From Undaria pinnatifida (Eukaryota; Sar; Phaeophyceae; Laminariales; Alariaceae), in contig JABAKD010000009.1 of the NCBI GenBank assembly GCA_012845835.1, forward strand, positions 6,548,904-6,612,903: DNA of 64,000 nucleotides, in the 5' to 3' direction. Under the pieces are notes generated by a model that ran no database searches, was not told the origin of the DNA, and saw nothing but the letters and a program-made list of their open reading frames with translations. Made by a program: the position numbers and the translations under genes. Below, in pieces: positions 44,072-54,959 of the stretch; within the stretch, counting starts at the first letter, position 1, and every line of letters begins with the position of its first letter.

Positions 44072-47000
44072 TTAACAGCAACATATTTTTACTTGACTTC
44101 TACCAAGATCTACAAAAGTTATAAGTAGAATGAAACCAGTGCTTTCGTAGTCATGCATCGCCGTACACTGCTTTCTCCCGCGTAGGAGTTCAGTCACCTG
44201 CGCGCGGCGTGTTCTGTTCGGGGTGAGCTCGTCCAACGTCAGGCCGGTGAAGCCTACAGGTCGCAAATGCTCAACGATGCTTCGCTTGTGCGCCAGGGGT
44301 ATCGTCCTGATCAGCGCCTGCTAGAGCAGAGGACGCGCAACACGGGCAGACGACAGACGGGGTCGAGACGACAACCGTTCGTTGCAATTGAAAATATGAA
44401 CAAGGTTGTTTCTTGAGGGCAAAAGAATTATAACTAAGAGGCGAATGATTCCCATGAATTGGGAAAATACTTACAAGCGTTTGTTGCGGTAGCAAAAACA
44501 ATAAAAAGGTTTTTGAGCTTGTTTGGGGGAAAAACACTTGGAATTAGAGTTGAATAAAGCTAACAGCGGGGAAAGGGTTATACTTTTTCTTGGGGAAAAA
44601 AAACTTGGAATTAGAGTTGAATAAATCAAGAATAAATCTTATAGCGGGAAAAGGGTTTGTAACCGTTCGAAGCGTGTACGTAACGGAGAGAGGGGATGGC
44701 AGGGTCACAACGAGATTAGACCGATTCTACGATAGTCCCCCCAAAAAACCAGCAACATTCTTTAACGAACGTTTCAGGGCTGCTCGACACAAGGAACGAC
44801 ACTATTGATAGAAAAGTGCCCACATGTTTTCTTGTGTGCGAAGGTCTATCGATCGATGACGTCGGGGTACGCCGTGTTTCAGGAGATACGACCGGAAGCT
44901 GGTTTTGAAACCGGCGATATCGTTAAAAAAAAGTTGGGGGGGGGGCTACCGTAGAACGACTCGCTACCTCCTAATTTAACGTTGTTTGGCCTGGGGTTTG
45001 GACGAGAAACGCTGAGGCTACGGTAGGGAGGGTACCCCAATCTCCACTACCGAGCATATGCCGCTCGCGCGAGCGGCTCTGTACCTGACTTAGCACCGAA
45101 CGTAGGACCGTTCCTAACGAACACAACAACAAAAATATCAGGACTCGTGACGGGAAAAAAAAAAACGTGACATTTTCGCGAATCGTGATTATTTGTCAGA
45201 GGAATCCGGACTTTTGAATCGTTCTGGCTTTTTTTTTTCTTCCCCCACTAAAATTGACGTTTAGGATTCCTGACAAAACAGCGTGACATTTTTTCGCGAC
45301 TGTTCAGAAATTCAAAAATGTCAGGAATCGCGACATGTTGTCGGGATTCGTGTTTCTTTTTCTAGCGTGCGTTCGTTAGGAACGACCCTTTTACACACAT
45401 GTTTGTTGGCGGGGCGTGGCGCCGTGAGTCACACAACAATCCACGGCGGCGGTGCATTCCGCCAAACCGAAAAGCATAGATGGCAGTTAAGATTTCAAAA
45501 TATGTCGGTTACTGGTAGCCAATTGCGTCGAGCCCCCTTGACGTAATTACAACTGGAAACCCGTTTTTGGGAAGAAGTTACTTGGACTTAGTATAGGGAA
45601 GGGTTTAGGGGCTCTAAAGGGGTTAAAGTGACCCCCCCCCCCCTATCGCAACCTAGGTCGAATACCCTTTCGCCCCATGTTGCTTTTGCAGGAATTAGTG
45701 GCATTCTCCGTCGTCGTCGGTTAGGACAACGCGTGGGTCCTCATTCTAAGCTGCGATACGCGTAGTAATCTGTTTGCCAGGGGCTGTGCTGCCAACATCC
45801 AACATCAAGGTGTTTACAACTGCACGCACATATCTGGGGGGAACATGTACTGAAATAGTGCGGGAACATATTTTCGGTGAAACGGGTTAACGACGAGGTT
45901 CCGGGTGCTAAACCTGACAGTCTATAGACAAACGCAGCGTTGGAAACAGACCGCAGCAGTTCCGACTTCCATTAACCACCAGAGATGCGTTTCGCACGCC
46001 TGTCCAAAGCGTTCGTAACTGGCCAACTAATTCACATCGAACATGCGCTAGAGGTACAGATCATATTCTGATACAGGTGTCATCCCAACACAGATGCCAC
46101 CCCAATGCCTATCTCATCCCAATCCAGATCCCATCCCATATATATCCCATTCCAGATCCCATCCCATATATCTCCCATTCCACATCTCATCCGAAAATAC
46201 CACCCCAGATTTGACCCCATATTCCATTCCAGCTCTCATCCCATATGGTCTTCCACATCTCCCCCCAAACCCCATTAAAGACATAATTCCATCTATATCC
46301 CATTCCACGTACTATCCTATATATCCCATTCCAGATTTTATCCTATGTCCCGTTCCGAATGTCATCCCATATGTTCCATTCCAGAATCCCATCCCACCCC
46401 ACATTCCATCTCACGGCAGCGCACCTGAACGGCGCCCATTACCGGCGTGTCGACATGCTTCTCGTACACTCGCGTCACACCCAAGAGATCAGGGGGCTCA
46501 GGGTACTTGTCCTTCCACTTCGGGAAAACTTCCTCCGCAACCCACGTGTCCTCAGCGGCGTTGTACCGGTACCCTGGGAGGGCGAGACGAGACGAGACAG
46601 GCACACGCAATCACCCGGGAGCGTCGTTCCATCGTTCCAAATATTTGAAGCATGAAGGAGACGGGGGGGGAGGGGGGGGGGGGGGGGGGGGGGGCGTACT
46701 CATTCGTTGCTCGCCTTGATCATTTGACCATTGGCCACGCATCCCTTTCGAGACGGAGCACCGTTCCTACTCCTATTACAGACACCTCCAACAGTTGGGC
46801 GCTCATTACGCTTTTTCCATATATCAACATAGAAACTGTTTGCTTATCCTATCCCCGTTCTGTTTCGCCATCTGCGGCCACCATCTATCTTCTAGGATAG
46901 CGATCGTTTTCTCGCTACTCTATTATAGTCTGCTAAACTCTTCCATGTCACATACTTCTACTTTCCTCATCCCCTCCTCTAACGCATCCCGTTCCTTCTT

Positions 47001-48747
47001 GTATATTTCTCATGCTCTTATTACGTGAGTCCTACTTTCTATTGCTGTGCATCACGGGCACATGTGTGCATCCACGTCCTCCTCCTCTCGACTACTGGTG
47101 TACCAGTATCTCTTTCTTCTTTCTCGTAGGTCCACGTCCCCTACACGAAATCACAGTTTCAGCTTTTTGGCGTAGTCCATTGGGCCGTGCAGAAACGTTT
47201 TGATTCCAGTATTTTCCCTCAACCCCCCGTATATCTCTGAGTGCTTCTCCTCTTTCACCTTATTTCTAAGCGCTAGCCTTTCCCGTTCTTCTATTACTTC
47301 ATTTCCTTCTGTCTTGTACCCGCCAAACTTCTCCATAGACAGTACCTCTTCTTGGTCTCCCCTTATATCCTTCTGTATTTTCTCAACTACGTTATCCCAT
47401 GTCTTCCAGCTCGCCCTTTTGTCATTTTCTCCCATGCAGCCCTATCAACTATGGCTGGCAACCTCTTTTCTGGCATATTCCTTACTTTATATAGCCATTT
47501 CAAGCTGCTCACCTCTCTATTTGTTTCAAGTGGGTATATTCCTAGTTCCGCTCTCAATGACGTATTGCTCGTCGTACTTGAGCATCCTAGTATATATTTT
47601 AGCTGCTGTCATCTGCACTGTTTCCAGGTGTCATACGAACTTCGCGTGCCCATTCCCATACCTCTCCTGTATACTCTAACTTTGGTACAATCACATCCAT
47701 CATAATAAATATTTTAATCATAGTGTCAAGGTGCGGGTCTGTTGGGATCGCACCCATCTTGCCTACTTGTGATGTACCCTTTCCTATTACTTTCACTACG
47801 TGTGTATCCCAAGAGCAGTCCTTTGAGATCTCTACGCCAAGGTACGTATATTGGTCTACAATCGGTAGTTCATTTTCTCCCCACTTCCGTTTCAAATTTA
47901 CCGGATTCACCTTATCTTCGTTACATACAACTACTGCGTATTTTCGCGCGATGGGGGGGGGGGGGTTCTGTACTCACTTCATCATTACCCGTAGTCTGAA
48001 GACCATAGACCCTTGCACCCCGACAATGCTGAGACGGAGCACGTAGGGTTTTAACCGACCAGGCAGACAGGGGAGGGGGGGGTCTCTTTGCGAAACCTTG
48101 TCCGACGGCTGTAAAGAAATGGGTTGGGCGGTTTCTTGCGCGTGCCCCCTGTACTACTTAATATGTACCCCGTCTAGAACAGCGCGCACTTTGTAGGAGA
48201 CAAGTGTAGGATCATTTTGCGGTAGAGAAAGGGCTGAGTACACCGCTGCCCAACCCCCCCTCCTCGCCCCCAATCGCCCCCGAAAAAGAAACGAAATGGG
48301 CGCCCAAACGTTGGAGGTGTTTCTATTAGGAGTAGGTACTGTGCTCCCACCGCCTCCATGGGAATGCGTGGTCAAAGTTCAAATGACTAAGGCAAGCAAC
48401 AAACGAGTACGCCCCCCCCTCTCCCTCCTCCCCCTTCCCCCCCAAGCCTGAATGTTGCACAGTTGTGGTCGTAGCACCCATGCACACGCACGAGCGCTTA
48501 CCTAGGCACTTCCATACCAGCCAGTTCATTTGCTCGTCGGTACACTTTTCTCCCATAATCTTGAGCAGGTTCTCGTTCGCCAGCTCCTCCGCCGTGGGCT
48601 CCCCCTCCTTGTTCACTACGAACTCCCCTTTGAAGACGACGTTGTTCTTGGTGATGAACGAGGGGGGGAGAGAGCGGTCTAGCTTCTTCGGGACTCGATC
48701 GGGGGCTTCCTCGTCTCCCCCCCCGGCAACGGCGGCCGTGGGTCGGG
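44072..48747 (-). CDS. DUF1823-family protein, probably plastid (5' end missing)
   Basis: DUF1823 proteins occur in cyanobacteria and in photosynthetic eukaryotes; their function is unknown. Three exons on the minus strand: about 48502-48747, 46425-46573 and 44072-44317. Junction 1 is phase 1 (CTA G|GG TAC, giving CLGYRYN) and junction 2 is phase 0. Family landmarks in order: TDEQMNWLVWKCLGYRYN, TWVAEEVFPKWK, DKYPEPPDLLGVTRVY, LIRTIP, LRPVGFTGL, LDELTPNRTRRAQ. The 48747 acceptor is inferred (CTCTCGCGCAG): the frame has no ATG between it and an upstream stop, so the leader exon lies further right and was not found. The last exon may instead splice after RRAQ (CAG|GTGACT) rather than run to the stop at 44072-44074. 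Intron 2 contains a dead LINE in the same orientation. Confidence 0.7.
44500..44665. repeat. Two-copy direct repeat, about 65 bp
   Basis: GGGGAAAAACACTTGGAATT to GCGGGGAAAGGGTT is repeated at about 44593-44658. A diverged third match is at about 45555-45605. It lies in intron 3 of the DUF1823 gene. Confidence 0.65.
44716..44966. mobile_element. MITE-B, copy 2 (DUF1823 intron 3)
   Basis: Inverted ends are GATTCTACGATAGTCCCCCC and GGGGGCTACCGTAGAACGAC; the interior matches the copy nested in MITE-A at 41013. Confidence 0.75.
46086..46400. repeat. CATCCCATTCCA minisatellite (DUF1823 intron 3)
   Basis: Units of roughly 22-25 bp built from ATCCCATTCCAGATCCCATC, ending about 25 bp before the exon 2 donor of the DUF1823 gene (46424). 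Frames rich in Pro/His/Ile across it are artefacts. Confidence 0.8.
46660..46810. repeat. G-tract plus R3-type inverted repeat, left arm
   Basis: About 30 nearly uninterrupted G, then CGTACTCATTCGTTGCTCGC, TCATTTGACCATTGGCCACG, CTACTCCTATTACAGA and CACCTCCAACAGTTGGGCGC. The reverse complement of this whole order lies at 48300-48420. Confidence 0.8.
47030..47958 (-). mobile_element. Degraded non-LTR retrotransposon (LINE) reverse transcriptase end
   Basis: On the minus strand the frame from 47958 has KYAVVVCNEDK, then YTYLGVEISKDCSWDTHV and LEYTGEVWEWA; after a frameshift at about 47600-47640 it continues with ILGCSSTTSNTSLRAELGIY, then PLETNREVSSLKWL and NMPEKRLPAIV down to about 47150. This is the typical region after the catalytic core of LINE reverse transcriptases (YLG block, then TSN-A-R-ELG-YPL). 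No upstream YADD core or endonuclease is visible, so it is 5'-truncated and dead. It sits in intron 2 of the DUF1823 gene, in its sense orientation, between the arms of the G-tract inverted repeat. Confidence 0.8.
48300..48440. repeat. R3-type inverted repeat, right arm, with C-tract
   Basis: Reverse complement of 46684-46810, ending in a C-rich tract (CGCCCCCCCCTCTCCC...). It flanks exon 1 of the DUF1823 gene on its intron side. With the left arm it encloses about 1.5 kb including the LINE fragment. Confidence 0.75.
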
Positions 48748-48879
48748 CTGCGCGAGAGGGACGACGTTTCGGTGCGCGGGGAGAGAGCAATAGTAGCAAT
48801 AGCAGGCGTGACAAAGCACGACAAGGGAGAGGGACGATGTGGCGGTGGGTAGGGAGGGAGCAGTTTTAGGCGCGACAAA

Positions 48880-49310
48880 GAAAAAGCGACCAGGGAAAGC
48901 GAGAAAAGCGTAACACGTACAAGGTACGTAGTGGAAAAGGAAACCAGGAAAACGGATAAAGCGAAGTCGGAAACTGGGAAAAAGAAACGAAATTCCTCAG
49001 TTTTGACCTCGAGGTACTCTTAAGAGAAATTCCATGTCTGTCCGTCCGATCAACACTATCGCTTTCCGTTCTCGCTTTTCCGTTTTGGTTTTTCCATTTT
49101 CGCTTCTCCATGTTTGCTTACCGCTTTTGGTTTTTTCCTTTTTCTCTTTCCCGTATCGTTTTTTTCCCAATTTAGCTTTTTAAGCGAGAAATAAAAACGT
49201 CAAAAGCGAAAATGGAAAAGCGACAACGGAAAAGCGAAGCGAGAAATAAAAACCAAAAATGGAAAAGCGAAAATAGAAAAGCGACAACGCAAAAGCGAGA
49301 ACGGCAACCA
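48880..49310. repeat. AAAGCGAGAAA-type repeats and their inverse
   Basis: Runs such as AAAAGCGACAACGGAAAAGC (49200-49300) and their complement CGCTTTTCCGTTTTGG (49070-49100) give a partly foldback, purine/pyrimidine-skewed region. The hydrophobic minus-strand frame here is repeat-derived. Confidence 0.6.
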
Positions 49311-49485
49311 GACAGACGCGTATTGATCGGAGGACGGACGCATGATGACTTTCCGCTACAAAGAACCTCCAGTACACCGGGGGACGCGTAGCCGACAAGT
49401 CAAGAACCATCGGTAAATATAATCCCCACAGCCGTCGTACCCCATACCCCTTAATTTTACGTACTCGTAGTCTCTTTACATCATA

Positions 49486-49572
49486 TCAGGTACCTGGTAC
49501 TGCTGTGCACGGTAGACTGACACCATCACAGGTACCTGGTACTGCTGTGCACGGTAGACTGACACCATGATC
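49486..49572. repeat. Exact two-copy tandem repeat of about 45 bp
   Basis: CAGGTACCTGGTACTGCTGT GCACGGTAGACTGACACCAT (spaced here for reading) is present twice, at about 49489 and 49531. The unit starts with the palindrome AGGTACCT. Confidence 0.85.
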
Positions 49573-49970
49573 TGTGGCATGCGGTGCGTGCAGAAATATC
49601 GAAACTCGTATATAGTATACAGCAAATCTGGAACAGAACCTAGAAAAACGGGGCTTCGCGGAGCATGAACAACATGTCAGGCCAGCGATTATACAGCCGT
49701 CTACGCCAGTCGAAAACGGCCTTTTCCGAAGACCAAATCGGGCTTTTTCTTATTCGATCGAAAGAAGAGCTTACTCGCCTCAAACTTTTTTGACTCGATT
49801 CGACTCGCACATCCGGTTGAGAACCTCGACTTTTTCGACCGGATATGTGAGTCGGATTGCTCAGTCGTTTCATACTTTTAAAACCCATCGCATCGCGCAT
49901 CCCACCACAAAAGCACGCACACACCCACACACCCATACAAGGCACCACGCAGTATCCTACAACAGCGTCG

Positions 49971-50315
49971 ATGCTGCATTATTGGCTGCTGTCATTGCTG
50001 CTGGTTCTTGCCGCAAGTCAGCTTGGCACATTCCTAGTCCCGGCCGCCAGCAGTGTGTATCATCCGACGGCAGCAGCGTGCAGTATCGATGACATGTCGC
50101 CAACAGCGGCTACGCTTGCGTCAGTTTTTCCCGGTTCTCAGCTAAGTCCAACGCCACGAACCCTCTTGGACGACGGCTCGTCGCGTGTGAACCGCACGCG
50201 TTGCTCGAGGAGCAGGCACGAAGCACAGAGCAGTTTCCAACCGACTTTCGACTGCCATACAATAGTACTCCCCACACCAACCGCTTCCAGAAAGAGCACA
50301 AAACTACGTAATTGA
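49971..50315 (+). CDS. Small open frame with signal peptide (hypothetical)
   Basis: A 114-codon frame from ATG 49971. The first 20 residues are a textbook hydrophobic signal sequence (MLHYWLLSLLLVLAAS), followed by LGTFLVPAAS, which loosely resembles the Phe-containing cleavage site of plastid leaders in this group. The remainder is Ser/Thr/Arg-rich and unremarkable. A frame at 57077-57253 (minus) has the same layout. It may be a short secreted protein, a first exon whose splice I cannot place, or chance. No homology recognised. Confidence 0.25.
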   Translation: MLHYWLLSLLLVLAASQLGTFLVPAASSVYHPTAAACSIDDMSPTAATLASVFPGSQLSPTPRTLLDDGSSRVNRTRCSRSRHEAQSSFQPTFDCHTIVLPTPTASRKSTKLRN

Positions 50316-50494
50316 TCCAACTGACGATAAGAAGGAGGCCCAGAACCCCAGTCGCCTTACCGACCTCAAACCCACAAACATACCAGGTACCAGACAACGA
50401 ACCGATAACGTACCAAAACTGGTACGTTTTATAGAGGCTTTTAGGCTTGTTTTTTATTTTTCGTTTTTTGCTACACATCACATGAGGGCGTAGA

Positions 50495-50526
50495 CCCAAC
50501 CCAACCCTAACCCTAACCCTAACCCC
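50495..50526. repeat. Interstitial telomere-like repeat (CCCTAA)n
   Basis: CCCAACCCAACCCTAACCCT continues for two more CCCTAA units. It is internal and short. Confidence 0.75.
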
Positions 50527-50529
50527 GAC

Positions 50530-52450
50530 CGTACCCAAGGCTAAGGCTACGATCCTTGGCTTCGTCGTGCGATTGGGATAATCTGACCAAAGAGTGCGGA
50601 CCACCTAGAAAAACGTACCTTGGGTACCTGGTAATTTTTTTGGTGCTGTATCTGGCGTGTTTGGAGCTCGAGAGCGCGGTGAACTCTATCGCAGAATCAA
50701 GAATGAACCCAGAACAAAACAGTCCAGCCGGAAAAAAAGGCTTTTTTTCGACTAACGGATCCGACTGCTGTATAATAATTGGCCTTCATGTCTACAAAAA
50801 AAATATGCACTCTGTTTTTTTTTTGGCATGCTGTTCTCCCGCGGTCGAGTTTTTTTTTTTTTTCGCACTTTCGGCCGCGGGTTCAGCAAGGCTACCATCG
50901 GTACATTACGACGCACGCCTGGACCCCGGCCGAGCTCCGTGGCGTTGTTCTCAGCATTCAACGTCGCTGAACTTGCTCTTCTTTCTTTTGAAGGGTTGTG
51001 CTCCGCCTCGCTGAGTCCAGTGGGTGTGAAAAACCACAATTTGTTGGTCATTTTCAATAGCCCGCGGAGCTCTCAGTTTTTTTTTTTTTCCCGCTCCGAC
51101 ATTTCGCCCGCTGAACAAGATCAGCCCCTTTGCTGTTGCCCCTGCTGCTGTCTGCTACGACGCAGCTACATACAGCCAGCAGCAGCGGCAGCAGCAGCAG
51201 CACATATCTCGAGAATCATACGTATCTATTGCACCTAGCACTGTGGCGTATGTTGTACGCCTGGCACTGAACACGTAACACGCCTCGCCTATGACAAAAC
51301 TGCCTCCGTCCGCCCCGTCTACCTGGGAGATTGGCACCTAGCTACTATTTCTCGAGTTGTCATGCTCCCCGCGCCGCATCTGGGAGGTAGTCGCACCGCG
51401 CAAGACCCACAGGAGGCCAATACTGCCGACTATGGCGTAAGCTATATTTTCTGTAATTCGCATCGTTGATATCTGTTTTCCTGCAAGTCATCTTCCGTTC
51501 TGTTTCGGGATTCTACGGGTAGCTTTCCCGTCAAGATCTATTCGAACTAAACATGCTGGTTAAAAATATGGAAATAAGTCCTCGACGGCAATCCGCCAGA
51601 AAATCAAGAGTGCCGTCAATTGACATACCTGATATTTCCTCGATGTATGGTGTGCGCGCCAGTACGACAAAACTCCTGCTGTAAGGCCGGTGTTATCGGT
51701 ACAAGATTGTACGTGTACCTAGGGTGTACGTAGGGGAATACTACCTACGCGGAGTTGTCGACCTGGTACCTGATACAAGATAGGCCCTATCTGCGTTGCG
51801 GGTCACTGCATGATAGAATATCCCCCCTCCCCCAGCGTAGCATTGCGATCTTGCTGCTTCTGTTGTGAATATTCAGAGAGGTATTGCGGGTATGAGTACA
51901 TGCAACAATAAAAAAAAGCCTCTTGGTGAGCGGCGTGGAAAAAAAGGGCAATTTGAGAGAGGTCCTCCGTGAAACGGGTCGTTGTTGCGTGGTATACCAT
52001 ATAATCATGTATAATAATGTATTATCATGTTGCGTGCCCTATTGTCAACAGCAGTAGTGGCATTTGGTAACTTCGAACATTACCGAAAAAAAGGTGTGAA
52101 TATTGAACATGAACGCATGAAAAATTGAAGACATCCGATGCAGTGCTCAATCATTCGACCACACAACCCGCCACCCACTTTCGTGAGGTCAATCCATTGG
52201 GAGCATACAGTTGGTTCGCTCCAGGGTGATCAGCAATAGGGCAACAGGACCCGAGTCATGGCGGAGCCAGAGACCGGAAGGGGGGAGACGCGGCAGAGAC
52301 AGCCGTAGCAGCGTCTGCTATGAACGCTTGCAAAGGTTTCGGATGAAATGTGTTTGATGATGGGTGATCGATTTTATTGTTTGAAATTTGAGTTGCGAGC
52401 CTGGTTGAGATTGATTTGATTGTCTTCCATGCTTAATTGTAAGAGGCTTG
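50530..52450. other. Intergenic stretch without recognised genes
   Basis: The only structure seen is a dispersed repeat at about 51320-51420 (TTGGCACCTAG..., TCTCGAGTTGTC, GGGAGGTAGTCGCACCGCGC) matching 31165-31260 in HSP90C intron 1, and GCAGCAGC runs at about 51180. No conserved protein block was found. Confidence 0.4.
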
Positions 52451-52619
52451 TTGTTTGGTATGGCAAATCTCGGTGCACGGCAGAGCGCAGGAGACCGAAA
52501 AGGCCATGGACTACGCAGAGGCGCGTTCGGTCCAGCTGGGTAATGACTTGAGTATTGTCCCGCTGATGCGCTCGTTGTGCGTTGTCTGGCCGCGCGGATT
52601 TACAAACTTCATACTTATT

Positions 52620-52878
52620 TGTACCAGTAGGTATTGTGACATCCATATCATGTCTTTGCGAGGATAACGAGGGGGAGGTACAGTTAGCGCAGAATCCAGT
52701 ATGCACGTCGAACTCGAAGAATATTGGCATTCGTTACCGTTTTCTGAGAGAACCTGTGTTCCAGCGAGAGCTTGACATTATTTCCGTGAAGTCAGAGATG
52801 CAGCATGCCGACTTTTGGGCGAAACCCTCCTCCAAGGAGACGTTTTGTTTTCACGCGGATTTTCTGACGGATATTTGA
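52620..52878 (+). mobile_element. Ty1/copia retrotransposon RNase H fragment
   Basis: The frame ending at 52878 reads VPVGIVTSISCLCEDNEGEV, then QLAQNPVCTSNSKNIGIRYR, FLREPVFQRELDI, QHADFWAKPSSKE and FLTDI. This is the C-terminal end of copia RNase H: a DN motif, then LA-NP, the K-I-IRY-F-RE block, and HAD-KP. Upstream parts (52455-52610) are out of frame or unrecognisable and LTRs were not located, so this is a fragment. The usual His in the K-H-I block is replaced by Asn (KNIGIRY), another sign of decay. Confidence 0.75.
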
Positions 52879-53240
52879 TACACTTTGTAGGGTTGGAGGT
52901 GGTAATGTCGTTACATCTTGATTTCAGATTACGGGTTTTACTGGTAAGTTTTTCGTAGATTTTTTCCTTTTGTTGTTCGAGTTTGAGTGTGTTTCGAGAG
53001 AAATGCCCTTTTAATATGAAAGCGGTGGAAGATGGAATTGTCGGGAGTGTTCGATGCCTGATATGCTTGTATCGTAGGGAGACCGCTATTTGTTTGTGTT
53101 TTTGAGATTTTGGACTCGAAATTGACTTTGGTTTGTGAAATTGATTCGAGGTTTGATAATTTGGATTGGATTGGATTGGATTTTATTTATTTTTTGGGAA
53201 TGGTTGCGGAGTCGGGCCATCTATTGTTACACTGTTTCTG

Positions 53241-53270
53241 GATCCGAAAATTGACGTCAATTTTCGGATC
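53241..53270. repeat. Perfect 30-bp palindrome
   Basis: GATCCGAAAATTGAC is followed directly by its exact complement. Pieces of the motif (CCGAAAATGG, GGATCC) recur at 53360-53400. It could extrude a cruciform or mark the centre of a foldback element. No loop bases are present. Confidence 0.85.
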
Positions 53271-53597
53271 GCAAAACCGGTTTGCAAATCTTATGGACCC
53301 GAAACTGAATATTTTTCAGGCTTCCATTTTGGGATGTCCTTTTTGGGTCGGCCCCCACCCGAAAATGGGGGTCCAGTTCCGGATCCGAAAATGGCATCCG
53401 GATTGGGCTTTCCATACGTCATGGAAGGCAACAAGCGTGTAACAAGCCGAAAACAGCAGTAGTAGCACAAGACACAAGACACGCATTAGACACTCTTATC
53501 GGCTGAGCAAGCCCCACGTGTCATCGGCTTGCTCGTGTTGCTCATGCTGTGTTCCGCTAACCACTGGCACACACCTCGGGCCTCACCACGAGCGGAT

Positions 53598-54090
53598 GGG
53601 ATCGGATAGTGATGGCGACGACTACGAGAGCCTTGCCACTCTTTTCGCGGTCGGGATCGCAGCATTCGTCAAACTCTAAACACGCACTACTCGTTGTCGC
53701 CGAGGACGAGGACATCCGCCGTCTACGATATGTCGTTGTTGATGCACGAGATCAACGCGAGCGAGGGGGAAGACAACCCTCCTCGCGTGAAGCGCACACG
53801 GCGTGCTTTCCCTCGCCCCACCTACAAAGCTTCATCTGCGTGCGCCGAGATGCTCTGGTGCAGCGAACTCGTACGAGTACATCGAGCGATCGCCGTTGTT
53901 GACATTTCGCGAGAACTTTGTCCAAAAAGCAATCTGTAAGCCCGAGTTTCATTATAGGGGCTGTCGATCAGATTCTGCCCGTCTGGTTCTGCGACCCGAA
54001 TATCCATCTCACCAACGATTCGGATACGCTGTTGCCGGTATAAGAGGTGGCCTCAACGGCATTTTCGATGCTTTATTATCAACAGTGTGA
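53598..54090 (+). pseudogene. Possible transposase remnant, frames broken
   Basis: Successive frames read MGSDSDGDDYESLATLF (53598), then MSLLMHEINASEGEDNPPRV and RTRRAFPRPTYKASSA (53730-53850), then SYEYIERSPLLTFRENF (53870-53925). The layout (acidic start, basic RRAFPRP box, then an F-REN-F box) resembles the N-terminal region of PIF/Harbinger-type transposases, but I see no DDE residues. The assignment is weak; the coding-like character across shifted frames supports a worn gene of some kind. Confidence 0.25.
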
Positions 54091-54959
54091 CGTTGTACTA
54101 TGTCATGCACTGCGTTCGGTGGTACGGGTCGTATACTGAGCATGGGGGATGTTTGTTCCCGTGCACCGAGGAGGGGGGATGTTGGTTATCCTCAGATTTA
54201 CGACGACGATGTTCCATAGGAGGTTAGGGAGTTTTATATACTTGATGAGGGATTCTTATGCTGGGGGCATGAATGTGTTCCTGCAGGGAGATGGGATCTT
54301 ATTAAGGCCGGGATTTTGCTGGCGTATGATTGTAAAAGTCGCGTAACTATTGAGGTCGAGGTCGTAAGTCCTAGGAACTGTTTCTTGCAAATCGACAGGC
54401 CGACAGCGCGAGAGCATGAGTCGCCGAAATTCCATGAAAATCGACGAGCATAAAAAGCTGAAAAGTGGGAATGCTGAAGCCCATGCGCGGTCTAAAGGCA
54501 AGTGGCCGGGGGAAGGAAGACACCTGTGACCTATAACCATGGCTTGTCCAGAAGGTCGCTGAGGGTAAAACCTCTTAGTTGAGCTGGAGCGATGACACCC
54601 GTTTTTTATACCAGATACCGGTTCAGTATGTCATACCAGGTAGCCCATAGCGATGGAGGGTAAAAGTTTATAAAAAAAAAACAAAAACATGGTGCTTTGC
54701 CATGCTGCAACCCCTGCCTCACTCGATGGTTCTGGGTGGTTCGATAGATCTACACGAGCTTTGCGTGCTCATTTGGGAGCCTACAGTAGCTTGTTCGCGC
54801 CCGTCCATCTAAGACCTGTCAACGCTAAGAGATGTGGCATAAACTAACATCTCAATAAGACTGGATGGTATTCACGTACAGGAATAAGAAATCAGGAATC
54901 CGTTATGTATGCCGAAGTCAGTGTGGAATACATCGAACAAGAAATCCAGCTTTGGCCAG

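Noticed and set aside
43484-44128. 214-codon plus-strand frame and poly-Val/poly-Leu frames on both strands
   Set aside because: They are produced by the (TAC)n/(CTA)n trinucleotide tract; the repeat gives open frames in several phases and no conserved sequence.
44180-44420. Plus-strand frame (GELVQRQAGEAYRSQ...) with an acceptor-like TAG before it
   Set aside because: It lies opposite the last DUF1823 exon, whose minus-strand product joins in phase to conserved exons. The plus frame is its shadow.
48498-48878. Minus-strand Pro/Arg-rich frame of 126 codons overlapping DUF1823 exon 1
   Set aside because: It is another reading phase of the DUF1823 exon; only the phase with TDEQMNWLVWKCLG matches a family and joins the next exon.
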